From contig NZ_CP098455.1 in the NCBI RefSeq assembly GCF_023702635.1, positions 2,542,001-2,606,000 on the forward strand: 64,000 nt of DNA. Reading direction: 5' to 3'. Made by a program: the position numbers and the translations under genes. The notes under the pieces are model-generated. The model made no database searches. It saw nothing but the letters and a program-made list of their open reading frames with translations, and had not been told where the DNA came from. Shown here one piece after another: positions 16,801 to 25,735 of this stretch. Positions within the stretch are counted from its first letter, which is position 1; every line of letters begins with the position of its first letter. This DNA is from Spongiibacter taiwanensis (GTDB taxonomy: Bacteria; Pseudomonadota; Gammaproteobacteria; Pseudomonadales; Spongiibacteraceae).

Positions 16801-19037
16801 AGCGAGAATTCGATACCCAGGGTTACCGACCGGGGCGGGTTAAAGATGGTCAGTATCCCTCCGGTATTCGGGGTATCGAACACCACGCCGGGTTCAAACT
16901 CGTTGGTCAGGTTGTTGCCTACCAGGCTGACCGCCGGTTCCCCCGGCAGTTTGTAAAAACGCATGTTCACACTGGCGCCCAGCAGCCCCAGTGCGGGGTG
17001 CTCGTAGGTGTGGGGCAGGTTGTTGTAGTTACGGTTCTGGTAGGTGTAAGACAGGGTGGCGGTGGTTTGGGCCGGGCCGGTTTCGCCCATCCACAACAGT
17101 AGCAGCGAACCTGAGAAGGGCGAGGTGCCGGGCAGTTCGGTGCCCTCCGGCGCGGGGCCCTGGAAGTCGTCAAAGAAGGTGGTGGTGCGGGCATCCACGT
17201 AGGACAGATTGAGCTTGGTCGCAAAGCCGCCGGGCAGCAGCATGTTCATCGCGAACTCCAGCCCCTTGTTTTCTGCGCCGCCGACGTTATCGGTGTAGGC
17301 AAAGGCTCCGGTGTAGTCCCGCTGTTGCACCTGCAAGTCTTTCCACTTCAACAGAAAGGCCGTCAGGTCCAGCTGCAGAGCGCCCTCAAACCACTCTGTG
17401 CGGGTGCCGATCTCGTAGTTCCAGATATCGTCCGATTCAAAGAACAGCGGCACGTTGGGGTCGAGGGTTGGGTTCTGGTTGGCGCCGGCGTAGCGGAAGC
17501 CCCGCACTGCTGAGGTGAAAAAGGACACTTGATCGGTGAAGCGCCACTGCAGGGTGAACTTGGGATTGAACACGGTTTCACTGATCTTGCCATCCCGGCG
17601 GCTCAGCTCCACTTCTGTGCCCACCGGCAGGCTGGTCAAAACCGGTTCGAGAATATCCAGCGGCGAGCCGGTGACCAGGGAGTCTACCGCGGTGATGCCG
17701 GTAACCATCACCGCTTCTGTGGTCTGCTCAAAGTAGCGCCCGCCAAAGCCAAATTCCCAGCGCTCGCCGAGGGTTCGGGTCAGGTCAAAGAACAGCGCGT
17801 GTTCTGTGGCTTCGACATCGCCCAGAATTTGCAAGACATTGCCGGTCTCGGCGGTGCCCAGGTTCAGCTCCAGGAATTGGTCGCTGAACACGTAAAAGTA
17901 ACCGGCGACATAGCTCCATTCGTCGAAAATCCACCAATCCGATTCGGTTGGGGCGTTGGACACCACTCGCAGTTCGGCAGTGGGCTGGGACGACTCAACA
18001 AAGGTGTCGCCGTACAGCCCGAGGCCGGCGGTGGAGGTGCCAATAAACTGGGAGTAGTCCAGGCGCTGGGGATACTCTTTGTCCATATTGCTGACAATTG
18101 CCTTGATGCTGAAGGGCTCCAGGGCCCAGTCAGCGCTGGCCACCAAAATCTCGGTGGTGGAGTCGACCACATCGGGAAAGTAGCGTTCGCTGTGCTCCGG
18201 GCGTTGGTCATTGTTGGCAAAGGCGCCGTCGTCCTGGTGGGTGTCCCGGCGGAAGTAATTCAGGGTAAAGCTCAGACTGTCACTGGCGTCCCAGGTCACA
18301 ATACCGCGAAACTGGGAGGCATCGCTGGAGTTGATGTCGTCCTCTCCCGAGCGCAAATCCTTCACGTAACCGGGGCGGTCAGATTTGCTGCCCACCACCC
18401 GCACACCGAGGTTGTCGGTGAGGGGCTGGTTCCACATCAGGTCATAGCGGTGTGATTGGCTTTCGCTGCGGGCGTGATCACCGACCTGGGCAGCAATCTT
18501 GCCGTAGCTGTCTTCCATATCGGGCTTGTTAGGCACGTAGCGAATGGCGCCGGCCAGGGCGGAGCCACCAAACAGGGTGCCTTGGGGGCCTTTCAGAATT
18601 TCCACGGTGCGCATATCGAAGGGGTCCACGTTCGGCTGGGGGCCGAGGATGGACGGGTTAACGAGGGAAACATCTTCGTAAAACAGCCCGAAGGTTCGGG
18701 TAAAGAAGGTGAAAAAGGTATCGGTGGACACGCCCCTGATAATGACCTGGGCGGCTTCCGGGTCGAGACCGGGGCTAACCGAAACCCCGGAGGAAAAGCG
18801 GGCAATGGACTCTACACTGTCAGCGCCGATATCCCGCAGAGCGTCGCCGGTAAAGGCATCGATACTGAGAGGAATGTCGCGCAGGTCGGCCTCGCGTTTG
18901 GTGGCGGTAACCAGCACCTCTTCAACAATACTGCTGCGTTTTTTGGGTGCTGCTTCATTTGTTGGTGTTTGATCTTGTGCGTGGCCGGCATTTACCAATG
19001 CCAGAGCAATACCTAGTACAGTCCCTTTCTTCACCAT
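16797..19037 (-). CDS. TonB-dependent receptor
   Basis: The 746-residue outer-membrane receptor has a signal peptide (ALALVNAGHA), a TonB-box-like EEVLVTATKRE, and a plug domain with DIPLSIDAFTGDALRD, RGVSTD and VEILKGPQGTLFG. A 22-strand-type barrel ends in GIEFSL with a C-terminal hydrophobic strand. Plug sequences of the VTATKRE...GPQGTLFG type are common among receptors for non-iron hydrophobic substrates in marine and sphingomonad bacteria. It is translationally coupled to the START-domain gene. The ligand is unknown. Confidence 0.92.
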   Translation of the reverse strand: MVKKGTVLGIALALVNAGHAQDQTPTNEAAPKKRSSIVEEVLVTATKREADLRDIPLSIDAFTGDALRDIGADSVESIARFSSGVSVSPGLDPEAAQVIIRGVSTDTFFTFFTRTFGLFYEDVSLVNPSILGPQPNVDPFDMRTVEILKGPQGTLFGGSALAGAIRYVPNKPDMEDSYGKIAAQVGDHARSESQSHRYDLMWNQPLTDNLGVRVVGSKSDRPGYVKDLRSGEDDINSSDASQFRGIVTWDASDSLSFTLNYFRRDTHQDDGAFANNDQRPEHSERYFPDVVDSTTEILVASADWALEPFSIKAIVSNMDKEYPQRLDYSQFIGTSTAGLGLYGDTFVESSQPTAELRVVSNAPTESDWWIFDEWSYVAGYFYVFSDQFLELNLGTAETGNVLQILGDVEATEHALFFDLTRTLGERWEFGFGGRYFEQTTEAVMVTGITAVDSLVTGSPLDILEPVLTSLPVGTEVELSRRDGKISETVFNPKFTLQWRFTDQVSFFTSAVRGFRYAGANQNPTLDPNVPLFFESDDIWNYEIGTRTEWFEGALQLDLTAFLLKWKDLQVQQRDYTGAFAYTDNVGGAENKGLEFAMNMLLPGGFATKLNLSYVDARTTTFFDDFQGPAPEGTELPGTSPFSGSLLLLWMGETGPAQTTATLSYTYQNRNYNNLPHTYEHPALGLLGASVNMRFYKLPGEPAVSLVGNNLTNEFEPGVVFDTPNTGGILTIFNPPRSVTLGIEFSL

Positions 19038-19309
19038 GAGAACCCTCCAGGTCGGTGATTGTTTTTATTTTTGGGAGTCGCTAGCCAGCGTAGTTTCGTG
19101 GCTGATCTTAAGTGTTAGTTTTCAATTTGTGGACTCCACCCCACGGTCGAGAGTAATCAGGGCTTACATTTCAGACAAGGCCTTCCGCATTATATGACTT
19201 CAGAGGTTATATTCTGGCGGCGCGGGCGAGCTTTCCCCCGCGCTTTTTCCTGTGTTTATGGGTGCCCGCCCTCTGCGGTGGAAAGTTACTGATCAGGCCG
19301 CACTCGTGA

Positions 19310-19999
19310 TCAGAACTGATAATTGACCCCAAGACGCAGAATGGGCAGAAAGCGATACTCTTCCAGCTCTTTCTGAATTTCCCGCTCTTCTTTTTTCAGT
19401 TCTGCGCGGCAGAAATCGGTACTCTGGCAAATGCCGGTGGAGCGCATGGTGACGTCGGCTTCGCCGAGATAGAGCACACCCAGGTCGGCGGTGAAGTTGA
19501 TGCCTTTCTCGGGACGGGTCCCCCAGCCAACACCGAGATAGGGTGAAACTGGCTGGAAGTCCACCGTGGTGCGAATTTCTCCCAGCACCAGGGGAAGAAA
19601 TACCGAGTCGCCAAATTCGCAGGTCTCAAAGCCGGAGATCAAACTCAGGGCCCGGCATCGGGTTACGATACGGGCGTCGCTGTTGTTGAGAAAGGCGCCG
19701 ATGCTGAGGCGGAAGCGATCACCCCGGGGATACCAATCTCCAATGAGATAAGCGTTTTTCAATTTGATGTCGTTTTCATATTCCAGCTCGTCGCCGTCGA
19801 CACCGTTGGTATTATCGCCTTCGGTGTCAAACTGCACTTTGCCGAACAGACCGCCAACACGGGTGTTGAACAGAGCGCTATGGCGGTAGCCCAGTTCCAG
19901 GCCGACACCCGCGGTGGAGACGCTGGCGCCCAAATTGATGTCAGCCAGTCCGGGTGTGGACAGACTGAGCAGAGTGAAAGCAATCGCAAGTACGCGCAT
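19310..19999 (-). CDS. Exported outer-membrane beta-barrel protein (small)
   Basis: The 229-residue product has a signal peptide (IAFTLLSLSTPGLAD). Alternating strands follow (GVGLELGYRHSALFNTRVGGLFG, FQPVSPYLGVGWG) and it ends in LRLGVNYQF, a terminal Phe typical of Bam-assembled barrels. Four cysteines in the middle and C-terminal parts may form disulfides. The size fits an OmpW/OmpX-like 8-strand barrel. It lies between the LysR gene and the TonB receptor gene on the same strand. No ligand can be assigned. Confidence 0.8.
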   Translation of the reverse strand: MRVLAIAFTLLSLSTPGLADINLGASVSTAGVGLELGYRHSALFNTRVGGLFGKVQFDTEGDNTNGVDGDELEYENDIKLKNAYLIGDWYPRGDRFRLSIGAFLNNSDARIVTRCRALSLISGFETCEFGDSVFLPLVLGEIRTTVDFQPVSPYLGVGWGTRPEKGINFTADLGVLYLGEADVTMRSTGICQSTDFCRAELKKEEREIQKELEEYRFLPILRLGVNYQF

Positions 20000-20145
20000 G
20001 AAGGTGGCCTGTTATTGAGTGCTGGTGGCGCAACAGCAGAGTAATGAGTCAGTGAGTATAACGGCGCCGGTCGTTGGGCGGGTTTACCTTGATGTTAATA
20101 TCGGTGGATTGCCTCAATCTGCAGTTCGCGCTGTTTCCGTGTTGA

Positions 20146-21036
20146 CTAACTGTGCGCGCCGCCCATTGTCTTTATCAGCGCCCGGGCAACGGCGGAGAGG
20201 TCGTCACCCTGTCGATAGCAGGCGCAAACACGGGAGGGCTGTCCCAATGAGATGGGCAGCACCGCAAAGCGTTTCAGAAATTCCTTATTGGTGCGATAAG
20301 CCTCGCCGGCCAGGCCAATGGCTGGTGTTTTGGCGACGATCTCGCAGGTGAGGGGAAAGTGGCCAACGGTGTGGACCTTCTGATCGGGTGGCAGACGGTG
20401 GCCGCCGAACAGCCGGTCCACAAATTCGATGCTGGCGCCTTGTCGCTCAACCAGAACCAGCGGGAACGGCTTAAAGTCAGCGGCAGTGATGCGCCGCTTG
20501 CGACTGAGGGGGTGGCTGCGGGATGCGAAGAAAAAGGACGAGAAGGGCGGCAAAGGAATGACCTTGAATTCGCCCTCGCCAACAATGGGGCGCTCGGGAC
20601 CGACCAGCAAATCCACATCGCCGGCCCGGAGCATGGTGATCGCGCGGGCGGTTGACGCCGATAGCACTTCCACCTCCACGTCGGGGTTCTTTGCCAACGT
20701 GTCCGGGAGGGCTGGGTTGAGCAGGGTCACCATCGGCGGCGGACAAACCACAATTCGTAACAGCGATTCCTTAATGTTGCGCCGGGCTTTGGCATCGCTG
20801 CGCAGTCGGTCAAAGTCGGCCACGATCCGGCTGGCCCGATCAATAAACTGTCGGCCCTCGGGGGTGGCGGTTACGCCCCGGGAGTGACGGACAAACAGGG
20901 GGAAGCCCAGCTCCTGCTCCAGCTCGGCAATGCTCTTGGTCAGGCTGGACTGGGAGATATGCACTTGACGGGCGGCGGCGCTCATTGATCCGTAGTGATC
21001 AATGGCAATGGCATAGCGCAGTTTGGTGGTATTCAT
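20146..21036 (-). CDS. LysR-family transcriptional regulator
   Basis: The 296-residue product starts MNTTKLRYAIAIDHYGSMSAAA, with the N-terminal winged helix-turn-helix (ARQVHISQSSLTKSIAELEQELGFPLFVRHSRGVTATPEG). The C-terminal part is a periplasmic-binding-like effector domain (RIVVCPPPMV, GDVDLLVGPERP). The ATG at 21036 is preferred over an upstream in-frame start at 21102 because LysR homology begins there. It is divergent from the HAD-acyltransferase gene and upstream of a small barrel gene; either could be a target. Confidence 0.92.
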   Translation of the reverse strand: MNTTKLRYAIAIDHYGSMSAAARQVHISQSSLTKSIAELEQELGFPLFVRHSRGVTATPEGRQFIDRASRIVADFDRLRSDAKARRNIKESLLRIVVCPPPMVTLLNPALPDTLAKNPDVEVEVLSASTARAITMLRAGDVDLLVGPERPIVGEGEFKVIPLPPFSSFFFASRSHPLSRKRRITAADFKPFPLVLVERQGASIEFVDRLFGGHRLPPDQKVHTVGHFPLTCEIVAKTPAIGLAGEAYRTNKEFLKRFAVLPISLGQPSRVCACYRQGDDLSAVARALIKTMGGAHS

Positions 21037-21149
21037 TGGTATTCGCTTTGTGCATACCTTGGCATGAAATGGCATTAGACCGAATAGCGGCAAAGTGGTC
21101 AAATGCCTAACTCACCAGTCACATCCGGTCGCGATGGGAGGGCATTAGC

Positions 21150-22598
21150 GTGGCACTGTATTCCGAGGTAACGGCAGAGTTGGCCAGGGCACCAACGGGC
21201 CCCAAGGTTGCCGCGTTGTTTGACTTTGACGGCACCATTATCGCTGGGTATTCGGCGTTTTCGCTGCTCAAAGAGCAGGCCCGCCGGCGCCATATTGGCG
21301 CCCGGGAGATGCTGGCGATCAGCAAGGCGCTGACCCAGTTCGGCGCGGGCAAGCTGGCCTTTGACGCCCTGTTGAAAATCAGCGCCGAGGCCATGGCCGG
21401 GCAGCTGGAATCGGATTACTGGGATCTGGCTGAAAAGATTTATGAGCAGGAGCTGGCCCGGCGGGTGTTTCCAGAAATGCGCGCGCTGATCGAGGCCCAT
21501 CAGGAACTGGGTCACACCGTGGCCATTGTGTCTTCAGCAAGCCCTTATCAGGTGATGCCCTGTGCTCGGGCGCTCGGTATTGAACATGTGATGTGCTCGG
21601 AGCTCGAGCTGGAAAACGGCGCCTTCACTGGCAACCTGGGTGAGCGCATTTGCTTTGGGGCCGGTAAAGTGCAGGCCGCCGAGGAGTTGGCCAAAGCCCA
21701 GGGCTGCGACCTGCGCAAAAGTTACTTTTACTCTGACAGTTATGACGACATTGAATTGCTGGAGCGGGTGGGACAGCCACGGGCTGTAAACCCTAGCCGC
21801 CGACTGCGGGAAGTGGCAGAGCGTCGGGCCTGGCCAATTCGCCGCTTTAGCAGTCGCGGCCGCCCCTCATTGATGGACTACGCCCGCAGCGCGGCGGCCA
21901 CAGGCAGCGTGGTGACCTCGGTAATGTCGGGTCTGCCAGTGTGGGCCTTGACTGGCGACCGCCAGGAGGCGCGCAACTTTTCCATGTCACTCTTTGCCGA
22001 TACAGCCAGTGCCTTAACCGGACTGAAACTGGTGGTGCGCGGTGAGGAAAATCTGTGGGCGCTGAGACCGGCGGTATTTTTGATTAATCACCAAAGCAAA
22101 GCCGACGTGATGATTACCGCGCGGCTGTTGCGGCGCAATTTTGCCGGCATTGGCAAGGCGGAAATTCGCAAGATGCCCCTGGTTGGCAAAGCCATGGAGA
22201 TGGCCGGTGTGGTGTTGATTGACCGCAAGAACGCGGCCAGTGCCATTGCCACCATGGCGCCGTTGGTAGAGAAGATGAAACACGAGGGGCTGTCGGTTGC
22301 GGTGGCGCCCGAAGGCACCCGCACAGTGAGTAAAACCCTGGCCCCCTTTAAAAAAGGCCCCTTTCATTTGGCCATGCAGGCGGGAGTGCCGATGGTGCCC
22401 ATTGTGATTCACAACGCTCTGGATGTCGCGCCCAAGGGAGATTTTGTCTACCGGCCCGGCACCGTCGAGGTGGACGTATTGCCACCCATCGATGTGAGTC
22501 AGTGGACCCGCGCCAATATGGCGGAGCATATTGAAGCGGTACGACAGCTGTTTCAGAACACGTTAGATAACAACCACGGCAGCGCCCGGGCCAGCTAA
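21150..22598 (+). CDS. Fusion of HAD-IB phosphatase and PlsC-type acyltransferase
   Basis: The N-terminal half is a SerB-like HAD-IB hydrolase with FDFDGT (nucleophile Asp25, Asp27), SSASPYQ and YSDSYDD. The C-terminal half is a 1-acyl-glycerol-3-phosphate acyltransferase with NHQSKAD (His314 and Asp319), GVVLIDRKN and PEGTRT. Such fusions are seen in actinobacteria and gammaproteobacteria and are expected to make phosphatidate and perhaps dephosphorylate a lipid or acyl-phosphate intermediate. The GTG start is supported by GGGAGGG seven bases upstream. A WS/DGAT gene follows, so the pair fits triacylglycerol or wax-ester synthesis. Confidence 0.9.
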   Translation: MALYSEVTAELARAPTGPKVAALFDFDGTIIAGYSAFSLLKEQARRRHIGAREMLAISKALTQFGAGKLAFDALLKISAEAMAGQLESDYWDLAEKIYEQELARRVFPEMRALIEAHQELGHTVAIVSSASPYQVMPCARALGIEHVMCSELELENGAFTGNLGERICFGAGKVQAAEELAKAQGCDLRKSYFYSDSYDDIELLERVGQPRAVNPSRRLREVAERRAWPIRRFSSRGRPSLMDYARSAAATGSVVTSVMSGLPVWALTGDRQEARNFSMSLFADTASALTGLKLVVRGEENLWALRPAVFLINHQSKADVMITARLLRRNFAGIGKAEIRKMPLVGKAMEMAGVVLIDRKNAASAIATMAPLVEKMKHEGLSVAVAPEGTRTVSKTLAPFKKGPFHLAMQAGVPMVPIVIHNALDVAPKGDFVYRPGTVEVDVLPPIDVSQWTRANMAEHIEAVRQLFQNTLDNNHGSARAS

Positions 22599-22733
22599 CT
22601 TTCTACGAGCGAAAGTGCTCCCGTGGTCGGGTATACCCCACAGACAAAGGGGACAGACGAACATCACAAGGACTGGGAGGCCGAGTCTCCCGCGTAATAA
22701 CAATCACAATTAAATGGCTACAGTGAGACAAAC

Positions 22734-24131
22734 ATGGAGCAGCTTCAAGCTCAGGATGCCCAATTTCTTTACATGCAAACCGCGCGTAATCCCTCCCATG
22801 TCACCCTGGCGATCCATCTGGATGGCAGTGACAAGGACCCCCTTGCGTATCAGGATATTGTTGAACACTTCAAGAGCCGCTTCCGGCTGCTGCCCTTTTA
22901 CGGCAAGAAAATAAAGCGTCTGCCTGCCGAATTGGACTTTCCCTATTGGGTGGAGGACGCAGAGTTCTTGCCCGAATATCACTTTGATCAGGCGAGCCTG
23001 CCTGCCCCCGGTGACTGGTCAGAATTGCGGCGGGCGATTGCCCAGCTACATGCCGCGCCAATGGATATGTCCCGGCCAATATGGGATGTGACGGTGCTTA
23101 CCGATGTGAACTGTAATGGCCCGGTGGGCAAGGGAGTGTCGGTGATTTGCCGGGTGCACCACGCTGCGGTTGATGGTGCAGCGCTAATGCAGCTGATTGG
23201 TTTGCTGACCGATATCGATGCCGACGGGACACCGGCGGTGGGGGAATTGCCACCCCAGGTGGCGGTTGACACCGGGCGCAAAGGGATTTGGCAATTAGGC
23301 CGTACGGCACTGGTTAATCGCTGGCGGGCGCCGTTGCAGTTGACCAAGAGCATCAGCCAGGAATCCAAGAGCATTGTGGCGGCCATTAAGGATCGCTGGC
23401 AGGGCGGCAATACTTTGCCTACGGTGCCGCCGTCGCGTTTTAACCGACGGGTTAGCGAGAACAAAGTCTTTGACGCCATCGATTTTCCCATCGCCCTGCT
23501 CAGCCAGATTCGCCGCAAGGTGGAGGGTGCCACCCTGAATGATGTGGTGCTGGCGGTCTGCGCCGGTGCTTTACGCCGTTATCTGGAGAGCCATGAGGAT
23601 TTACCGGTGCTGCCCCTTAGCGCCTGGATTCCGGTGAATGCCCGAAGCGCTGGCGGCGAAAATCAGTCCAGAGGCGGTAATAATATTTCGGCGATGAGCG
23701 TGCCCATTTACACTGACACGCATGAGCCGCTGAAGCGGCTGGCAGCCATTCACGAGGCAACGCAAATGGCCAAGCGAGGTGAGCTGGGGCTGTCGTCCCG
23801 GCTGATGACCTCGGTGATGAAACATCTACCGGCCACTGAGCAGTATCTGATGAGCAAATTAATTGTGACGTCGGGGGTGGTGGCCAAATCCTGCAATCTG
23901 TTTGTGTCCAATGTGCCGGGTCCGACCCAGCCCTTGTATCTGTGCGGTCATCCGATTGTTAACGTCAATGGCATGACGCCGCTGGCCGACGGCATGGGCT
24001 TGTTTATTGCGACCCCTAGCTACAATGGCAAACTGTCATTCAATATTATTACCACCGAAGAGATCATGCCGGACATCGAAGACTTTAAAGCCTGTCTGGC
24101 GGCGGCAGTTGACGAATTGCTCGAGGCCTAA
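22734..24131 (+). CDS. Wax ester synthase / diacylglycerol acyltransferase (WS/DGAT)
   Basis: The 465-residue product matches bifunctional WS/DGAT enzymes in length and motifs. The active-site HHxxxDG is HHAAVDG at residues 142-148, and LNDVVLAVCAGALRRYL, an ND-type motif and NLFVSNVPGP near the C-terminus are all present. These enzymes acylate fatty alcohols or diacylglycerol with acyl-CoA to make storage lipid. The gene follows the HAD-acyltransferase fusion by 135 bases on the same strand, which supplies upstream glycerolipid steps. A repeat-rich stretch begins after the stop. Confidence 0.93.
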   Translation: MEQLQAQDAQFLYMQTARNPSHVTLAIHLDGSDKDPLAYQDIVEHFKSRFRLLPFYGKKIKRLPAELDFPYWVEDAEFLPEYHFDQASLPAPGDWSELRRAIAQLHAAPMDMSRPIWDVTVLTDVNCNGPVGKGVSVICRVHHAAVDGAALMQLIGLLTDIDADGTPAVGELPPQVAVDTGRKGIWQLGRTALVNRWRAPLQLTKSISQESKSIVAAIKDRWQGGNTLPTVPPSRFNRRVSENKVFDAIDFPIALLSQIRRKVEGATLNDVVLAVCAGALRRYLESHEDLPVLPLSAWIPVNARSAGGENQSRGGNNISAMSVPIYTDTHEPLKRLAAIHEATQMAKRGELGLSSRLMTSVMKHLPATEQYLMSKLIVTSGVVAKSCNLFVSNVPGPTQPLYLCGHPIVNVNGMTPLADGMGLFIATPSYNGKLSFNIITTEEIMPDIEDFKACLAAAVDELLEA

Positions 24132-24178
24132 GCTGCGGGTTTTTGGTGTGAGCTGACTGGATTCCGGCTCGCTGAACA

Positions 24179-24350
24179 GCGCGCCCGGAATGACAGAGAA
24201 ACAAATAGCACGTCCGGAATGACGGAGAAACAAACAGCGCGTCCGGATGACGGAGAAGCAAGCGGCGCGACGGGAATGACAGGGAAACAAACAGTGCGCC
24301 CGGAATGACAGGCGAAACAAACAGTGCGCCGAGAATGACAGGGAAGCAGT
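24179..24350. repeat. Degenerate tandem repeat, unit about 29 bases
   Basis: Six imperfect copies of a unit like GCGCCCGGAATGACAGGGAA plus ACAAACAGT follow the WS/DGAT gene. Copies differ by point changes and one-base indels. The CGGAATGACAG core resembles one arm of REP elements (GGAATGAC), suggesting expansion from a REP half. Apparent minus-strand reading frames across it are only the repeat read through. Confidence 0.8.
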
Positions 24351-24395
24351 GCTGTCGTTAAGCGGTGGACGACCGCAAATCGCAACACCACAATA

Positions 24396-24465
24396 CTAGC
24401 GTCTAGCGTCTAGCGTCTAGCGTCTAGCGTCTAGCGTCTAGCGTCTAGCGTCTAGCGTCTAGCGT
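24396..24465 (-). repeat. Heptamer array, 10 x CTAGCGT
   Basis: Ten perfect copies of CTAGCGT, the reverse complement of the ACGCTAG unit at 15663-15704. The array ends two bases before the last codon position (stop) of the PepSY-protein gene, so it lies directly against its 3' end. Confidence 0.95.
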
Positions 24466-24467
24466 CT

Positions 24468-25538
24468 TCAGTGCAAGCGCCTGCGCCGCAGATATGCCCA
24501 GCCGCCTGAGATCGCCAGCCATGCCATAAACAGTCCACCCGCGAACACCGCAACGCTATAAAGCGTGCCCATGCCGAAACCCGAGTGCAGTGGGTAGAGC
24601 TGGTTAACTAACCAGCGGGCAGTACTGGCCTCATCGGAGCGAGGGCTAACCAACATATCGCCACTGTCCCGTTCGATGATCACCGATGTTCGACCATTGG
24701 GGTGCCATTCGTCAGGCAGGCGAAAGCGCACAGAGAAGTCAGGCCGCTCGTTGGCGCCAAAGCGAATGTAGGTGGGCCAGCCATCGGGCATCTCGGCGAC
24801 TGCCTGAGCGAACATGGCTTGCACATTGGTAGCATCGTGATCGCGGGCGGGGACGGCGGCAGCTACCCGAGTGGGTGGGTCTTTTGGCAGCAGGGGGGAG
24901 ACCACAATCTGCCACATCATCAGACTGCCGGTGAGTAGTAACACGACAGTCAGCAGGGCGCTGGCAGCGCCGCTGTGGCGATGGTATTGCAGTAGCAGAG
25001 GGGACTTAATCGACTTGGGAAACACCCAGCGCCAGCGAAATCCCCGGCGCCCCGGCCACCAGATAACCAGACCGGTGACGCACAGGCCGATGCCGCCAAT
25101 GCCAGCTACTAATAACAGGATTTCTCCCGTGAGTCCGGCCATCAGGGTGACGTGAAGTTTGTGCAGGAAGGCGAGGGTCTCGATGATCCAAAGGTTGTTG
25201 CGGTAGGGCTCCAGCGTGTCGATGTGGAGCAACACGGTGTTGCCGCTATCCATCAAGGTCCAGAAGGGTTCTTTCTCGTTTGGCGCCTTGATCAGGGTGG
25301 TAGGTTGATAGGCCCCATGCTGGCGAATGGCTTCCAGTTGCGCCAGCATGTGCGCCGGGCTGTAATCCGCAGGCAGGCTGGCGTCGGGGCACACCAGGCT
25401 GTGAATCAGCGGTTTTTTGAAGGCCAGTGCGCTGCCGCTGAGCGCCGCCACCAGCAGGATCACGCCAACAATCAGGCCGCACCAGCGGTGCAGTGAGCGC
25501 AGGATGGGGAAGGGTGGGTTGTTGCGGGTTTGACTCAA
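24468..25538 (-). CDS. PepSY-associated TM (PiuB-like) membrane protein
   Basis: The 356-residue product has four predicted transmembrane segments: LIVGVILLVAALSGSALAF, LLLVAGIGGIGLCVTGLVIWW, ALLTVVLLLTGSLMMW and one near the C-terminus. The N-terminal RSLHRWCGLIVG and the conserved HKLHVTLMAG and LQYHRHSG histidines fit PepSY-associated inner-membrane proteins, often ferric-siderophore reductases acting with TonB receptors. The start is TTG, supported by AGGAAG upstream. A siderophore-type receptor gene lies directly upstream on the same strand, so an iron-uptake unit is likely. A heptamer array abuts the stop and another lies just before the start. Confidence 0.88.
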   Translation of the reverse strand: MSQTRNNPPFPILRSLHRWCGLIVGVILLVAALSGSALAFKKPLIHSLVCPDASLPADYSPAHMLAQLEAIRQHGAYQPTTLIKAPNEKEPFWTLMDSGNTVLLHIDTLEPYRNNLWIIETLAFLHKLHVTLMAGLTGEILLLVAGIGGIGLCVTGLVIWWPGRRGFRWRWVFPKSIKSPLLLQYHRHSGAASALLTVVLLLTGSLMMWQIVVSPLLPKDPPTRVAAAVPARDHDATNVQAMFAQAVAEMPDGWPTYIRFGANERPDFSVRFRLPDEWHPNGRTSVIIERDSGDMLVSPRSDEASTARWLVNQLYPLHSGFGMGTLYSVAVFAGGLFMAWLAISGGWAYLRRRRLH

Positions 25539-25572
25539 GTGGCGCTTCCTGGTGTTAATGGTTTGATACTGA

Positions 25573-25635
25573 ACGCAGAACGCAGAACGCAGAACGCAGA
25601 ACGCAGAACGCAGAACGCAGAACGCAGAACGAAGA
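25573..25635 (+). repeat. Heptamer array, 8 x ACGCAGA plus one variant
   Basis: Eight perfect copies of ACGCAGA (25573-25628) and a ninth copy with one change (ACGAAGA), lying between the PepSY gene and the TonB receptor gene. The unit is the same as the second half of the array at 15705-15767. Confidence 0.95.
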
Positions 25636-25735
25636 ACAAACGGCTCTTGGCGTCATGCTGCTGCGTTAGTTTGGGCCTTTCCCGTGCAGGTTGCGCAACA
25701 GGAAAGGCCAAGCCGTCCGTGCAGAATCTGGCCGG

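Noticed and set aside
24036-24391. Two overlapping minus-strand frames after the WS/DGAT gene
   Set aside because: They are translations of the 29-base degenerate repeat and of the WS/DGAT 3' end.
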